From a virus: a DNA stretch of 23,195 nucleotides. Location: positions 1 to 23,195 of the IMG/VR virus record IMGVR_UViG_3300010389_000149; one strand, given 5' to 3'. This document shows positions 12,877 to 20,270 of this stretch, piece after piece. The notes below the pieces were generated by a model. That model saw only the letters and a program-made list of their open reading frames with translations, was not told the origin of the DNA and did not search any database. The position numbers were made by a program, and so were the translations under genes. Every line of letters begins with the position of its first letter. Position 1 is the first letter of the stretch.

Positions 12877-14668
12877 GTAGTCCTCGGTTAACCATTTCGT
12901 TTCGCAGTTGCTCGGCTTTAGCGATGTACCAGCCATGATCCACGTCCTCGGGGAATGCGTCGGGCAAGTCCATGAGCGGACGACAGCCGTCCGAGTTCGG
13001 GACTTTGTTTTGGTTGCGCGCGTAGCGAATGCAGGTCTGTTCGTCGATTGCCGACGACTTGTAGAAGCGCACCGCTTTACCCAGGTCCTCGCCACACCAG
13101 ACAGCGCCACCGTCAACCCGGCGGACCGTCACGAACTGGCGGATATCGCGGCATCCGGTGATCGTGTCAGCAATGGGCGTCTTGTCTGCAAACCATCGTG
13201 CGACCGCCTGGTAGACAATCAGGCCGTCAGGATTTTTTGCCAGACTTGGCGGGGCGAAGACTCCCTTACCCTTGATCGTGCCGTCAGTCTTGACGGCGCA
13301 ATAGTTGTTCACGTCACGCGATGCCAACACGCGATAATCCGTTCGCTCCAACTCGTAAGTCGTCTCCAGTTCCCAGTCAAACATCAGTTCTTCAACTACT
13401 GGCGCCAGGTGGTCAGGGTGATAGATGACGATGCCGTCGGTGTTCGCAGACACGACACGGACGCCGCGACCCTCTAGCGCTTCGATCAGCATCAGTAGCG
13501 CAAGTTGTCCGGTGATCGTGGTCTGAATCAGCAACTCTGGCGCGTAAAGCTTGGAATACTTGGAGCCAAACTTTCCGAACGAGCCATTAAGGACAATCTT
13601 CAGCGTGTCAGCAGTCACCTTGTCGCCGCTACGCTTGGCAGCCAGACGGCGGGTGATGATGCTCTGATAAAGGTCGAGGAACGGGGCGCCAAGGGCGTCA
13701 GGCGCCAGGCGTTGCTGCATGATGATGGACGGGTAATAACTCGCCACGTCGTAATCCGCGAGGATCATACCTGGCGTGCGGTAAATCGTCTGGCACTTCT
13801 CGCAAGAGTGAAGACCGCCGATGCCCATCTGATAGACGCTCTCGCCTATCTGGATCTTGGTCTCTCGCAGCCAGGCAGGCATCACCACAGAGCCAGTCGA
13901 GCCAACGCTGAACGGGTGCGCGAGAATCTGACGGTAGATCATGCTGAGGGCTTTGGTCTCGAACGACACAAAGCCGGGGTCTTTGTAGTGGAAGGCATGG
14001 CCGTCAGGGATAGTCGGCTTGCTGTACTCTTGACCGGTCAGGGTGGACAACTCGCTTATGATCAGATGCTCGGCGATCTGGGCGTCGGATCGACTCCGGA
14101 AGTCTTGCCCGTACTGGTCGCTCATGGCTTTGCGGAGTTCGATCTGCGGCATGAGCGCGTCAAGCAGCAGACCGGTGGTCTCCAGGTCGTTGACGCAGTA
14201 TTCCACCAGTTGCTTGCGCTGGTCCGGCGTGATGCTGGCGTCAGGGTCGATCGGGAGACTTTGCAGGCGTGGCGCGTGCAGGCGTCCGCCGTAAATTTTG
14301 AGGCTGGCATTGCCTATTGGGAGTTCGATCAGGTCGATATGTTGCCAGGCTTGCGGGACCGTGATCTTCAGTTCTTTCAGCACGCGCCAGCCTGGTAACT
14401 TACTCTTGATGATGGTATCCGACGCTTGCTTTAAATCGCCACAGGACGCGCCAGAGAGCGCGTAGGCAATCAAAGGCATATCGTAGTGGTTGCCGTTAAA
14501 CGTCACGCTTGTAGAGCCTGTGAGGACCTTCCGCAGGCTTTTGACTTGCTCAGCATCAAGCCGTCCGGCTTTACCGTGGCATGACCAGAACTTGCGCTTT
14601 TTGGTTTGGTGGTGTTGGGCAGCGACCAGAAAATAGTCGCGGTAGACTTCGATATCGATGATGACCAT
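12869..14668 (-). CDS. Family B DNA polymerase with 3'-5' exonuclease, 599 aa
   Basis: Replicative polymerase. Exonuclease motifs: DIEVYRDYF (D5, E7), FNGNHYDMP (N58, D63) and YCVNDLETT (Y157, D161). Polymerase motif A: DYDVASYYPSI (residues 305-315). Motif B: KIVLNGSFGKFG (K357, N361). Motif C: SANTDGIVI, with N409-T410-D411 where most family B enzymes have D-T-D; the second, metal-binding Asp is kept. Length is at the short end of the family, near the protein-primed enzymes, but no terminal-protein gene is seen. It sits in a block where many related phages carry a family A polymerase instead. A 63-nt gap with a strong hairpin separates it from the DUF2815 gene upstream. Confidence 0.85.
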   Translation of the reverse strand: MVIIDIEVYRDYFLVAAQHHQTKKRKFWSCHGKAGRLDAEQVKSLRKVLTGSTSVTFNGNHYDMPLIAYALSGASCGDLKQASDTIIKSKLPGWRVLKELKITVPQAWQHIDLIELPIGNASLKIYGGRLHAPRLQSLPIDPDASITPDQRKQLVEYCVNDLETTGLLLDALMPQIELRKAMSDQYGQDFRSRSDAQIAEHLIISELSTLTGQEYSKPTIPDGHAFHYKDPGFVSFETKALSMIYRQILAHPFSVGSTGSVVMPAWLRETKIQIGESVYQMGIGGLHSCEKCQTIYRTPGMILADYDVASYYPSIIMQQRLAPDALGAPFLDLYQSIITRRLAAKRSGDKVTADTLKIVLNGSFGKFGSKYSKLYAPELLIQTTITGQLALLMLIEALEGRGVRVVSANTDGIVIYHPDHLAPVVEELMFDWELETTYELERTDYRVLASRDVNNYCAVKTDGTIKGKGVFAPPSLAKNPDGLIVYQAVARWFADKTPIADTITGCRDIRQFVTVRRVDGGAVWCGEDLGKAVRFYKSSAIDEQTCIRYARNQNKVPNSDGCRPLMDLPDAFPEDVDHGWYIAKAEQLRNEMVNRGLHA

Positions 14669-14697
14669 GAGGAGTAGCCTCTTTGTGGTTTGGGAGA

Positions 14698-14720
14698 CTG
14701 GCGCCGGGTGAGGGCGCCAG
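14698..14720 (-). other. 8-bp intercistronic hairpin between ssDNA-binding and polymerase genes
   Basis: CTGGCGCC (14698-14705) and GGCGCCAG (14713-14720) form a perfect 8-bp GC-rich stem with a 7-nt loop in the only sizeable gap of this part of the operon. Neither strand has a T-run after it. It may stabilise or process the upstream mRNA, or cause partial termination so that the ssDNA-binding protein is made in excess over polymerase. Confidence 0.45.
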
Positions 14721-14731
14721 GTAAAGCAGGA

Positions 14732-15259
14732 TCAGAACGCGAACTCGTCAGCCTCCATATCGGATCCGAAGGCGTCAAACTCAGAGACGGACACGCCACC
14801 ATCTGCAAACGGCTCGCCGTCTTTGGCGAACTGCACACCGTCGAGTTGTGCGTTGATGCGCTTGCCGTACTGGTTATTTTGAGCCCACAGGCTGAAAATG
14901 GCGTTGACGTAACAGCCTGCATAGATGCGGTTGTCTTCCTCGGTCAAGGGCGACTTGTCGCGGTCGATGACCAAGGGCCGCTTCTTTGTCGATGCTTTGA
15001 TGGTGTAACAGCCCTGATAGCCGTCCTTGTCCGACTCGTCGCCATCCTTCAGGCAGATCTTGTCAGCGGGAACTTTGGTCTTCAGTTCATCGCGCATCAT
15101 GCGCGTGATTTCGGTTTTGATCTGTTCGATGACTTGGGCGTGGTCCTTCTTGTCCAGAATGAAGGTCGCCTCAAACTTGCCGGTGGACTCGCCACCGAAC
15201 GTGGCATGATGGAACAGGGAAGGGAAGGACAGACGGACGTTTGCTACTTTGACTTTCAT
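14732..15259 (-). CDS. DUF2815 family, ssDNA-binding-type protein, 175 aa
   Basis: A 175-residue protein with the DUF2815 pattern: KVKVANVRLSFPSLFHHATF, GKFEATFILDKKDHAQVIEQ, a GYQGCYTIKASTKKRPLVID segment, then YAGCYVNAIFSLWAQNNQYG and INAQLDGVQFAKDGEPF. This family is an OB-fold ssDNA-binding protein of phages. The tail is acidic and ends in Phe (SEFDAFGSD, EADEFAF), like the protein-interaction tip of bacterial SSB. It would coat single strands at the fork and contact replication partners. Ribosome site AAGGAAAAAA lies before the ATG. A separate promoter may lie just upstream, consistent with a need for high dosage. Confidence 0.8.
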   Translation of the reverse strand: MKVKVANVRLSFPSLFHHATFGGESTGKFEATFILDKKDHAQVIEQIKTEITRMMRDELKTKVPADKICLKDGDESDKDGYQGCYTIKASTKKRPLVIDRDKSPLTEEDNRIYAGCYVNAIFSLWAQNNQYGKRINAQLDGVQFAKDGEPFADGGVSVSEFDAFGSDMEADEFAF

Positions 15260-15304
15260 GGTTTTTTCCTTTTGGTTTTGGTTGAGCCGTTGGTCGGCGC
15301 TTTC

Positions 15305-15332
15305 AGTATAGGCGATCAGTCGAAGTCTGCAA
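15305..15332 (-). promoter_or_regulatory. Candidate internal promoter for the DUF2815 gene
   Basis: On the minus strand TATACT (plus 15305-15310) matches the -10 consensus at 5 of 6 positions and lies 16 nt after TTGCAG (plus 15327-15332), a weak -35. It sits at the end of the DUF2800 gene and would start a transcript about 40 nt before the ssDNA-binding protein gene. Confidence 0.35.
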
Positions 15333-16395
15333 CGGAAATTCCGATGGCGGGGCGCTTGTCTGATTCAGGCACCAGCGTTGGCTTGCCTGGTGGGATCGTG
15401 ATCAGGTCGGAGACCTTGGCAAAGTTCTTTTTACCTAGCGCCTTCTCGGCCTTGGCAGGCGAGAGAACGCTGCGCTCGTAGGCTTTGTCCTCGCCAAGCA
15501 GCGAAACAAGCTTGTCTCCGGCCTCGTCAATGTCACGCCACTGGCGAAGGCTTCGACCTTCCACCAGCTTAAACCCGGCAAAGCCAGTGCCGTCGTTCAG
15601 GCGCTTGGTGACGTGCGTTTCGATAGCGTCGAACCAAGAGAGGATCAGGCGCTTGTTCTCGAGGGCGGTGCGGATCTGTTCGTCAGTCATGGCGATGGGA
15701 TTCTCCAGGCCGTCAAAGTCTTCGATGATGGTGTCTTGCACCAGCTTAGCCAGGGCCGGGCAGGTCGCCTTGGCTTTGCACCATTGGCATTGCTTCTCAC
15801 CTGGCACGCGCGGCGCGTCGTCCGATAGCGCCAGGGCTGCGCGTTCTTTCACGTACTCGCCCCAGGCGCGCAGATCGTCCACGCTTATTTCCCACACACT
15901 GACGTGATCAAGGCGTGGCTGGTGGATATGCAGCATGACCTTGCTGATGCCATCCAGCGCCCACTCAAAGTCATTGAGCACGCCCAAGGCGTACAACATC
16001 CCCTGGGGATTGTGCTCAGCATCCACGCGCAATCCCTTACCAAACTTGAGGTCAATGATGTGGATGATGCCCATTGTGGGGTCGATGGTGATGGCGTCAG
16101 CAGTGCCGAAGCCATCAGGCGCCCAGGGTGAGAAGTCCACGCGGGTCTCGACAAACAACTCGTTGCCGTGAGACACCAAGCGAACATAGTCAACGTAGGC
16201 TTGGATTGGCTCCAGGAAATCGACTTCAGGCGCAGTCTTGCCGGTCAGCAGGGCCTCGGCCACAGAGTGGGCTAGCGTCCCTTCCTCGGCAAAGGATGAG
16301 GTCGTCTCGGGGATGCCTTCCTCGGCCTTCACGCTGCCAGGGCAAGCGATCCAGCGGTGTGCGCCACTGGCGCTCAATTTGGCGTGGTCGGTCAT
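15316..16395 (-). CDS. DUF2800 family nuclease (PD-(D/E)xK, Fe-S type), 359 aa
   Basis: A 359-residue protein of the DUF2800 family, related to the RecB/Cas4 nuclease fold. N-terminal SASGAHRWIACPGS supplies C18; the active-site set is H43 (LAHSVAEALL), D100 (FGTADAITI), D115 and K117 (IIDLKFGKG), and Q131 (NPQGMLYALG). The cluster CQWCKAKATC (C203, C206, C212), together with C18, is arranged like the 4Fe-4S site of Cas4/AddB nucleases. It probably trims DNA ends in replication or recombination. Its ATG overlaps the end of the upstream gene by 4 nt. DUF2800 and DUF2815 genes side by side are a standard phage replication pair. Confidence 0.85.
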   Translation of the reverse strand: MTDHAKLSASGAHRWIACPGSVKAEEGIPETTSSFAEEGTLAHSVAEALLTGKTAPEVDFLEPIQAYVDYVRLVSHGNELFVETRVDFSPWAPDGFGTADAITIDPTMGIIHIIDLKFGKGLRVDAEHNPQGMLYALGVLNDFEWALDGISKVMLHIHQPRLDHVSVWEISVDDLRAWGEYVKERAALALSDDAPRVPGEKQCQWCKAKATCPALAKLVQDTIIEDFDGLENPIAMTDEQIRTALENKRLILSWFDAIETHVTKRLNDGTGFAGFKLVEGRSLRQWRDIDEAGDKLVSLLGEDKAYERSVLSPAKAEKALGKKNFAKVSDLITIPPGKPTLVPESDKRPAIGISVADFD

Positions 16396-16724
16396 GACAG
16401 CGCCTCCAGGGCTTGCTTAGCGGCGATCAGGTCGTCTTCCTTGAGGTCTGCGATGGTCGCCACACCGAACAGCCCAAGGGTTCCCTTGATCGAATCCTTT
16501 CCGGCTTTGCCTTCCTTCACGAGTCGCATGCACAGCGCCTTGAGTTCCGCGTGCGTCGGGGTCTTGGCCTTCAGTTTGGTGACGTTGGCGGGTGGCGCTT
16601 CGGGGACTGGCGCCTCGGGAACTGGCTCAGGCGCCTGGACGTTTTTCGGCGTGGCGTATTGCTCCACGAAGGGCAGCAGACGCTCAAGGGCGGTGGCGAT
16701 GCGTTCCAGTTTATCTTCTAGCAT
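16392..16724 (-). CDS. Coiled-coil phage protein, first gene of the replication operon, 110 aa
   Basis: A 110-residue protein starting at the ATG ending at 16724, with AGGAAAC upstream; the longer frame to 16811 crosses the operator region. Residues 1-25 are a leucine-zipper-like helix (MLEDKLERIATALERLLPFV), then a Pro/Ala/Glu linker (~32-58). The C-terminal ~55 residues (THAELKALCMRLVKEGKAGK DSIKGTLGLFGVATIADLKE) are a small helical domain with a fold pattern seen in many phage hypothetical proteins placed before DUF2800. It may dimerise by the N-terminal helix and bind a partner with the C-terminal domain. No enzymatic motif. Confidence 0.7.
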   Translation of the reverse strand: MLEDKLERIATALERLLPFVEQYATPKNVQAPEPVPEAPVPEAPPANVTKLKAKTPTHAELKALCMRLVKEGKAGKDSIKGTLGLFGVATIADLKEDDLIAAKQALEALS

Positions 16725-16741
16725 TTTGGCGTTTCCTTGTG

Positions 16742-16779
16742 GTTTCAGTTCTAGTTGAGTCTCAACAAATCGTTGAAAC
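16742..16779. promoter_or_regulatory. Nested inverted repeats, candidate operator between divergent operons
   Basis: The 109-nt gap between the leftward replication operon and the rightward regulator/primase genes holds two almost concentric dyads. The inner one is GTTGAG-T-CTCAAC (16754-16766) and the outer one is GTTTCA (16742-16747) with TGAAAC (16774-16779). The right outer part, CGTTGAAAC, also resembles the inner half-site. This is what an operator bound by two dimers of a Cro/YdaS-type protein could look like. Clear sigma-70 promoters could not be assigned; TAGACT (16791-16796) is a possible + strand -10. Confidence 0.5.
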
Positions 16780-16833
16780 AGTGCTAAGGTTAGACTACCC
16801 TTGCGGGGCAATCAAGTATTTTTGGAGGGTCAA

Positions 16834-17043
16834 ATGATCAGCGATGTGGTGGCATGGTTTGGCGGTCAGAGCGAGACGGCCAGGGCGGTCGGCGTCTCGT
16901 CTCAAGCCGTCTTTAATTGGCTGGAGCGTGGCAAGATTCCGCCAGCAAGAGCGATTCAGATAGAGCGCCTGACGGCGGGACACTTCAAAGCAGTGGAGAT
17001 TAGCGACAATGGACACGGGACAGAAGATGACAGGCAAGCGTGA
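16834..17043 (+). CDS. YdaS/Cro-like transcriptional regulator, 69 aa
   Basis: A 69-residue protein with GGAGGG (16824-16829) before the ATG at 16834. MISDVVAWFGGQSETARAVG followed by VSSQAVFNWLERGKIPPARA and IQIERLTAGHF is the pattern of the YdaS/Cro family: first helix, GGQSETARAVGVSSQAV HTH, and the W.ERGKIPPARAxxIE segment. The C-terminal ~20 residues are polar and probably disordered. It lies next to the nested dyad at 16742-16779, its likely operator, and its 3' end overlaps the primase gene by 35 nt in another frame. A frame extending to 16801 lacks a suitable start. Inferred role: control of the two divergent replication transcripts. Confidence 0.8.
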   Translation: MISDVVAWFGGQSETARAVGVSSQAVFNWLERGKIPPARAIQIERLTAGHFKAVEISDNGHGTEDDRQA

Positions 17044-19492
17044 AATTTTCCCGGTGGTTAAGGTCTGGGACAAGACAAAGAAGAAGTGGAACAAAAGACC
17101 AGCTGTGCGCGGATCATGGCAAGGCTATGAAGCCACAGCCGCAGAGATGGACAGAGCGGAGAACCTTGGCCTCGGTATTCCGCCTGGTCGCGTGGTGGTG
17201 GACGTTGACGCATACAAAGGCACGACGACAGATCAGATCGACGCGGCCTTGGGCGTGTCACTTGATTGGGACGGCGCCAGGATTCAGCGGACAGTTTCGG
17301 GCGGTGAGCATTATTGCTTTCTACTGCCAGAGGGTGCGGTGGTCAGGCAAGGCGACTCGCTTTTGGGCGTGTCAGGCTTTGACACCAGGGCGACGGGCAA
17401 GGGCTGGATATGTTCAGGGGACGGCTACGAAGACTTGACGGTGCTCGGTCTGCCGGATGCCTTGTGGGAGGAAGACTTCCCCGTGTTGCCGATGGAGGCG
17501 GTGGAGGCGATCAACGGCAAGTCTGGCGTGGCGGTCGTTGAGGATGATCCTTTCGCCGATGATGGACTGTCAGGGCTTGAGGTCGCTATCGCTTCGCAGC
17601 CGTTGGACGGGATCGGGGATGCCGAGATCGAGGAATATTTGAACCGACTCGGTGACGACTATCTGACGACTTACGACAAGTGGGTCAAAGTCGGGATGGC
17701 TATCCACCACCAGGTCGGCGGGGCGGTGCGTGGCGCCAATATGTGGGCGGCATGGTCTCGACAGTGTGACGAGCGAGAGCTGTGCAACGCGCAAGGCGTC
17801 AGGGTCGAGTTCGATGGTGACGAGATCAAGCGGAAGTGGCATTCCTTCGGGCAGCGGTCCATGACCAAGCCGGTGCGCTTTGACTACGTGATAGCGGCAG
17901 CGGGTGGGCGGTTGCGTGAAGTTGCGGCGGTAGGCGATCAGACGCTCTTTGAGGACGTTTTGCAGGATGCGCGGAACGTTGATGGGGTGGAGGCGTATCA
18001 ACGCTTAAAAGAGCGCGTGGGGCGTTTGGGCGTGCGTCAGTTGCCGCCAGACTTGCGCGAGATGATTGCAAAAGAGGTCTGGGACATTTGGGCGAAGGGT
18101 GCGGGCGTCGCGCTAGGGCAGATCAAGCGGGCGTTTGCACCAGGGAAGGTTAAACGCGAGGTGGTTGGGGAGCCGGACGCTGACGGGGAAGTTCAGCGCC
18201 CGGCATGGCTCGAGGATTGGGTATACATCGAGAGACCGACGCTATTCTACAGCATAGACAAACGCTATGGAATCAAGCGCGAGGCGTTTAACGCCAAGTT
18301 CGACCGGATGCCCGAGGTCATTATGTCCGAGAAGCGTGCAGCGGACTATGCGTTGGTGGATATGCGCTTGCAGACGGTCGTTGACGACTTCTACTTTCCA
18401 GGCGCCGCGGACCTGTTCGAGTACGAGGACAAGTTGATGGTTAACTCGTACATCGACAGGCGCGTCGAGCCGCTGGACGTGTGGGACGATGAGGCGCTTG
18501 AACTGGTGGCGCTGTTTGAAGGGCAAATGGCGATGCTGTTCTCGGACGCAGGGGAGCGCGGAATCGTGCTGGACTGGATGACCTACGTCATCAACAATCC
18601 CGGCAAGCGGATCAATTGGGCGTTGTTCATCCAAGGCGCGGAAGGGATCGGAAAGTCGTATGTGGTGAACACGCTTCAGTATGTAATGCGCGATGCCGTG
18701 AAGACCGTGGAAGCCTCAGCGATCAGCGGACGCTTCACGTCATGGGCTCACGGTTCGCTGGTGGTAGCGGTCGAAGAAATCAGAATCAGCGGTCAGAACA
18801 AATGGGAAGTCATCGACCGGCTGAAACCCTTCATCACCAACGACACCATCCAGATTGAGGAAAAGGGCCGCGATCATCGGGTGGTCGCCAACTTCTCAAG
18901 CTTCATCTTTCTCAGCAATCACAAAGACGCGATTCCGCTGGTCGAAGGCGATCGGCGTTATGCAGTCATCTTTTCGGACATTCAGACCCAGGAGCAGCTA
19001 TTCGCCGCTACAGGTGGACGCGAGGAAGCGTCGCGCTACTTTGATCGGCTGTTTGCTTTGAGCCAGAAGCGACCCGACGCGCTGCGGCGGTACTTCATGG
19101 ACCGGAAAGTGTCTCCCGACTTCAGGCCACAGGGGCGAGCGCCAGAGACGAAAGCGAAGGCGATCATGCGCGAGATGAACGTCTCGCCAGAGCAGAATGA
19201 GGTTGAGGACGCCATTGATAAACACGACTGCGCGATCATCAACAGAGACCTGGTGGACGTTACCTGGTTGCGGAATTTGTGCGACATGGAGAACGACCCG
19301 CTGCCACAGAAGCGCGCCTTGAGCAAAATCATGGAGCGGTTGGGCTATGAATTGATCGAGGGACGGCGCATCAGAATCGCAAAGACCAAGGTCAATCACT
19401 ACATCTACAGGACGCCAAACGTCACCGACGGGCAAGCGCGCCAGATTGTCCGACAATTCCACGATGAAACCGACGAGATAGCGCCGTTTTGA
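17009..19492 (+). CDS. Primase-polymerase / SF3-type helicase fusion, 827 aa
   Basis: An 827-residue multidomain replication protein. Residues ~1-165 are a bifunctional primase-polymerase (AEP) domain with the catalytic DVD (VVVDVDAYKG, D65 and D67), H101 in SGGEHYCF, and FDTRATGKGWICS (~124-136). Residues ~208-280 match a PriCT-type linker (YDKWVKVGMAIHHQVGG, then NMWAAWSRQ and KWHSFG). The C-terminal half is a VapE/DUF5906-like superfamily 3 helicase: Walker A GAEGIGKS (543-550), Walker B LVVAVEEIRI (~590), and FIFLSNHKDAIPLVEGDRRY as arginine-finger region. It likely primes and unwinds at the origin. The ATG at 17009 has GGAG 10 nt upstream; an ATG at 17027 is the alternative. It overlaps the regulator by 35 nt and ends before a strong terminator. 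Confidence 0.85.
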   Translation: MDTGQKMTGKREIFPVVKVWDKTKKKWNKRPAVRGSWQGYEATAAEMDRAENLGLGIPPGRVVVDVDAYKGTTTDQIDAALGVSLDWDGARIQRTVSGGEHYCFLLPEGAVVRQGDSLLGVSGFDTRATGKGWICSGDGYEDLTVLGLPDALWEEDFPVLPMEAVEAINGKSGVAVVEDDPFADDGLSGLEVAIASQPLDGIGDAEIEEYLNRLGDDYLTTYDKWVKVGMAIHHQVGGAVRGANMWAAWSRQCDERELCNAQGVRVEFDGDEIKRKWHSFGQRSMTKPVRFDYVIAAAGGRLREVAAVGDQTLFEDVLQDARNVDGVEAYQRLKERVGRLGVRQLPPDLREMIAKEVWDIWAKGAGVALGQIKRAFAPGKVKREVVGEPDADGEVQRPAWLEDWVYIERPTLFYSIDKRYGIKREAFNAKFDRMPEVIMSEKRAADYALVDMRLQTVVDDFYFPGAADLFEYEDKLMVNSYIDRRVEPLDVWDDEALELVALFEGQMAMLFSDAGERGIVLDWMTYVINNPGKRINWALFIQGAEGIGKSYVVNTLQYVMRDAVKTVEASAISGRFTSWAHGSLVVAVEEIRISGQNKWEVIDRLKPFITNDTIQIEEKGRDHRVVANFSSFIFLSNHKDAIPLVEGDRRYAVIFSDIQTQEQLFAATGGREEASRYFDRLFALSQKRPDALRRYFMDRKVSPDFRPQGRAPETKAKAIMREMNVSPEQNEVEDAIDKHDCAIINRDLVDVTWLRNLCDMENDPLPQKRALSKIMERLGYELIEGRRIRIAKTKVNHYIYRTPNVTDGQARQIVRQFHDETDEIAPF

Positions 19493-19504
19493 GCACCAAG
19501 GCTA

Positions 19505-19530
19505 GGGGCGCAATCTTTGCGCCCCTTTTT
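19505..19530 (+). terminator. Strong rho-independent terminator after the primase-helicase gene
   Basis: GGGGCGCAA (19505-19513) and TTGCGCCCC (19517-19525) form a perfect 9-bp stem with a 3-nt loop, followed by TTTTT at 19526-19530. It starts 12 nt after the stop codon and separates the replication transcript from the packaging genes. Confidence 0.9.
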
Positions 19531-19531
19531 G

Positions 19532-19751
19532 TTTTGCGCACCTCTTTGCGCACCTTCCTAAGTTATTGATTTTATTTCTATAACTAACTAAAAGTGCTTA
19601 AAGTGCTCAAAATATAATGAAATAGCAGGGAATAGGGGAGAGAGAAAAATAGGGGGAAAAGGGTCGTATGAATATCGTAATTTCGTATATGAGTAATACA
19701 AGAAATTTTGAGCACTTTGCGCTTTCTGCGCACATTGCGCACTTTTGCGCA
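19532..19751. other. Non-coding repeat block: TGCGC iterons, 14-bp inverted repeat and purine tract; candidate replication origin
   Basis: The 388-nt gap from 19493 to 19880 holds no convincing gene. After the terminator come TTTTGCGCAC (19532-19541) and TTTGCGCACC (19545-19554). At 19718, 19727, 19736 and 19746 TGCGC recurs every 9-10 bp, mostly as TTGCGCA. AAAGTGCTCAAAAT (19600-19613) is perfectly inverted at 19705-19718, and AAAGTGCT is directly repeated with a 9-bp period at 19591 and 19600. Between the arms is an AT-rich stretch with a nearly pure purine tract (~19625-19663). Iterons flanking an easily melted segment, right after the primase-helicase gene, are typical of a replication origin. 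A packaging site or multi-operator promoter is the alternative. Confidence 0.5.
19613..19618 (+). promoter_or_regulatory. Perfect TATAAT -10 box inside the repeat block
   Basis: TATAAT at 19613-19618 directly follows the left arm of the 14-bp inverted repeat, so a protein bound to that arm could block it. No good -35 lies 16-18 nt upstream (AAAAGT). It could start a rightward transcript into the packaging genes or an origin transcript, or be incidental to the AT-rich sequence. Confidence 0.3.
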
Positions 19752-19765
19752 TTTCGCCGTGGTGT

Positions 19766-19794
19766 TTGACTCTCGGTTGCCGTTGTGGTGTGAT
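19766..19794 (+). promoter_or_regulatory. Candidate promoter for the packaging operon
   Basis: TTGACT (19766-19771) lies 17 nt before TGTGAT (19789-19794), matching sigma-70 consensus at 5 of 6 and 4 of 6 positions. Transcription would start near 19801, about 80 nt before the chosen start of the small terminase gene. Confidence 0.45.
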
Positions 19795-19880
19795 TGCGTG
19801 GACGGTGACTACTTCACCTGGTGGATACTCCACGATTGAACGTCAACGCGAACCCGGACGCACAACCGGAGATTAGGGTT

Positions 19881-20270
19881 ATGGTAAATCGGACACACAA
19901 GCCGACCGAAGAAACGCGAGCCCAGGTCAGGGCGCTTGCGGCATTCGGGACGGATCAAGAGCACATCGCTAAGTTTGTTGGGTGCAGTCACCCAACGCTG
20001 CGCAAGCATTATCCTGACGAGCTTAAGTTTTCGGCTATAAATGCGAACGCTCAGGTCGGGCAGTTCCTGTACCACATGGCGAGCGGGAACGCGCTGCGAG
20101 ACGGCGCGACGCATGGCGAATGCTCAAGGGCCGCGATGTTTTGGGCTAAAACCCGAATGGGTTGGCGCGAGACGGACCGACTTGAGCACACTGGCGCAGA
20201 CGGTTTGCCAATCACGTTCCAGCGCATAGAGCGCGTGGTCATCGATGCCAAGACCGAAGACGAAGACTGA
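19881..20270 (+). CDS. terS: Terminase small subunit, 129 aa
   Basis: A 129-residue protein: MVNRTHKPTEETRAQVRALA followed by AFGTDQEHIAKFVGCSHPTL RKHYPDEL, an N-terminal HTH typical of small terminases, and then an oligomerisation helix (ANAQVGQFLYHMASGNALRD) and RAAMFWAKTRMGWRETD, also characteristic. It recognises the packaging site and feeds DNA to the large subunit. I chose the ATG at 19881, with GGAG 9 nt upstream; a GTG at 19821 in the same frame would add 20 residues but has no ribosome site and the extra residues do not look like family sequence. The C-terminus is acidic (DAKTEDED). It overlaps the large subunit by 26 nt. Confidence 0.8.
   Translation: MVNRTHKPTEETRAQVRALAAFGTDQEHIAKFVGCSHPTLRKHYPDELKFSAINANAQVGQFLYHMASGNALRDGATHGECSRAAMFWAKTRMGWRETDRLEHTGADGLPITFQRIERVVIDAKTEDED

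Noticed and set aside
13505-14398. 297-aa open frame on the plus strand
   Set aside because: It lies wholly inside the family B polymerase gene on the other strand, which has all catalytic motifs; the plus-strand translation has no recognisable family.
14690-15481. 263-aa open frame on the plus strand
   Set aside because: Antisense to the DUF2815 and DUF2800 genes, no start context or family resemblance.
19588-19833. 81-aa open frame on the minus strand across the repeat block
   Set aside because: It covers the inverted repeat, purine tract and iterons; the translation is low-complexity (Lys/Gln repeats, Tyr/Phe/Pro runs) that simply mirrors the DNA repeats, and no ribosome site was seen.
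19500-19880. CRISPR array or tRNA in the non-coding gap
   Set aside because: The repeats are short (5-14 bp) with 9-10 bp spacing and no spacer structure; no cloverleaf or CCA-type end was found.
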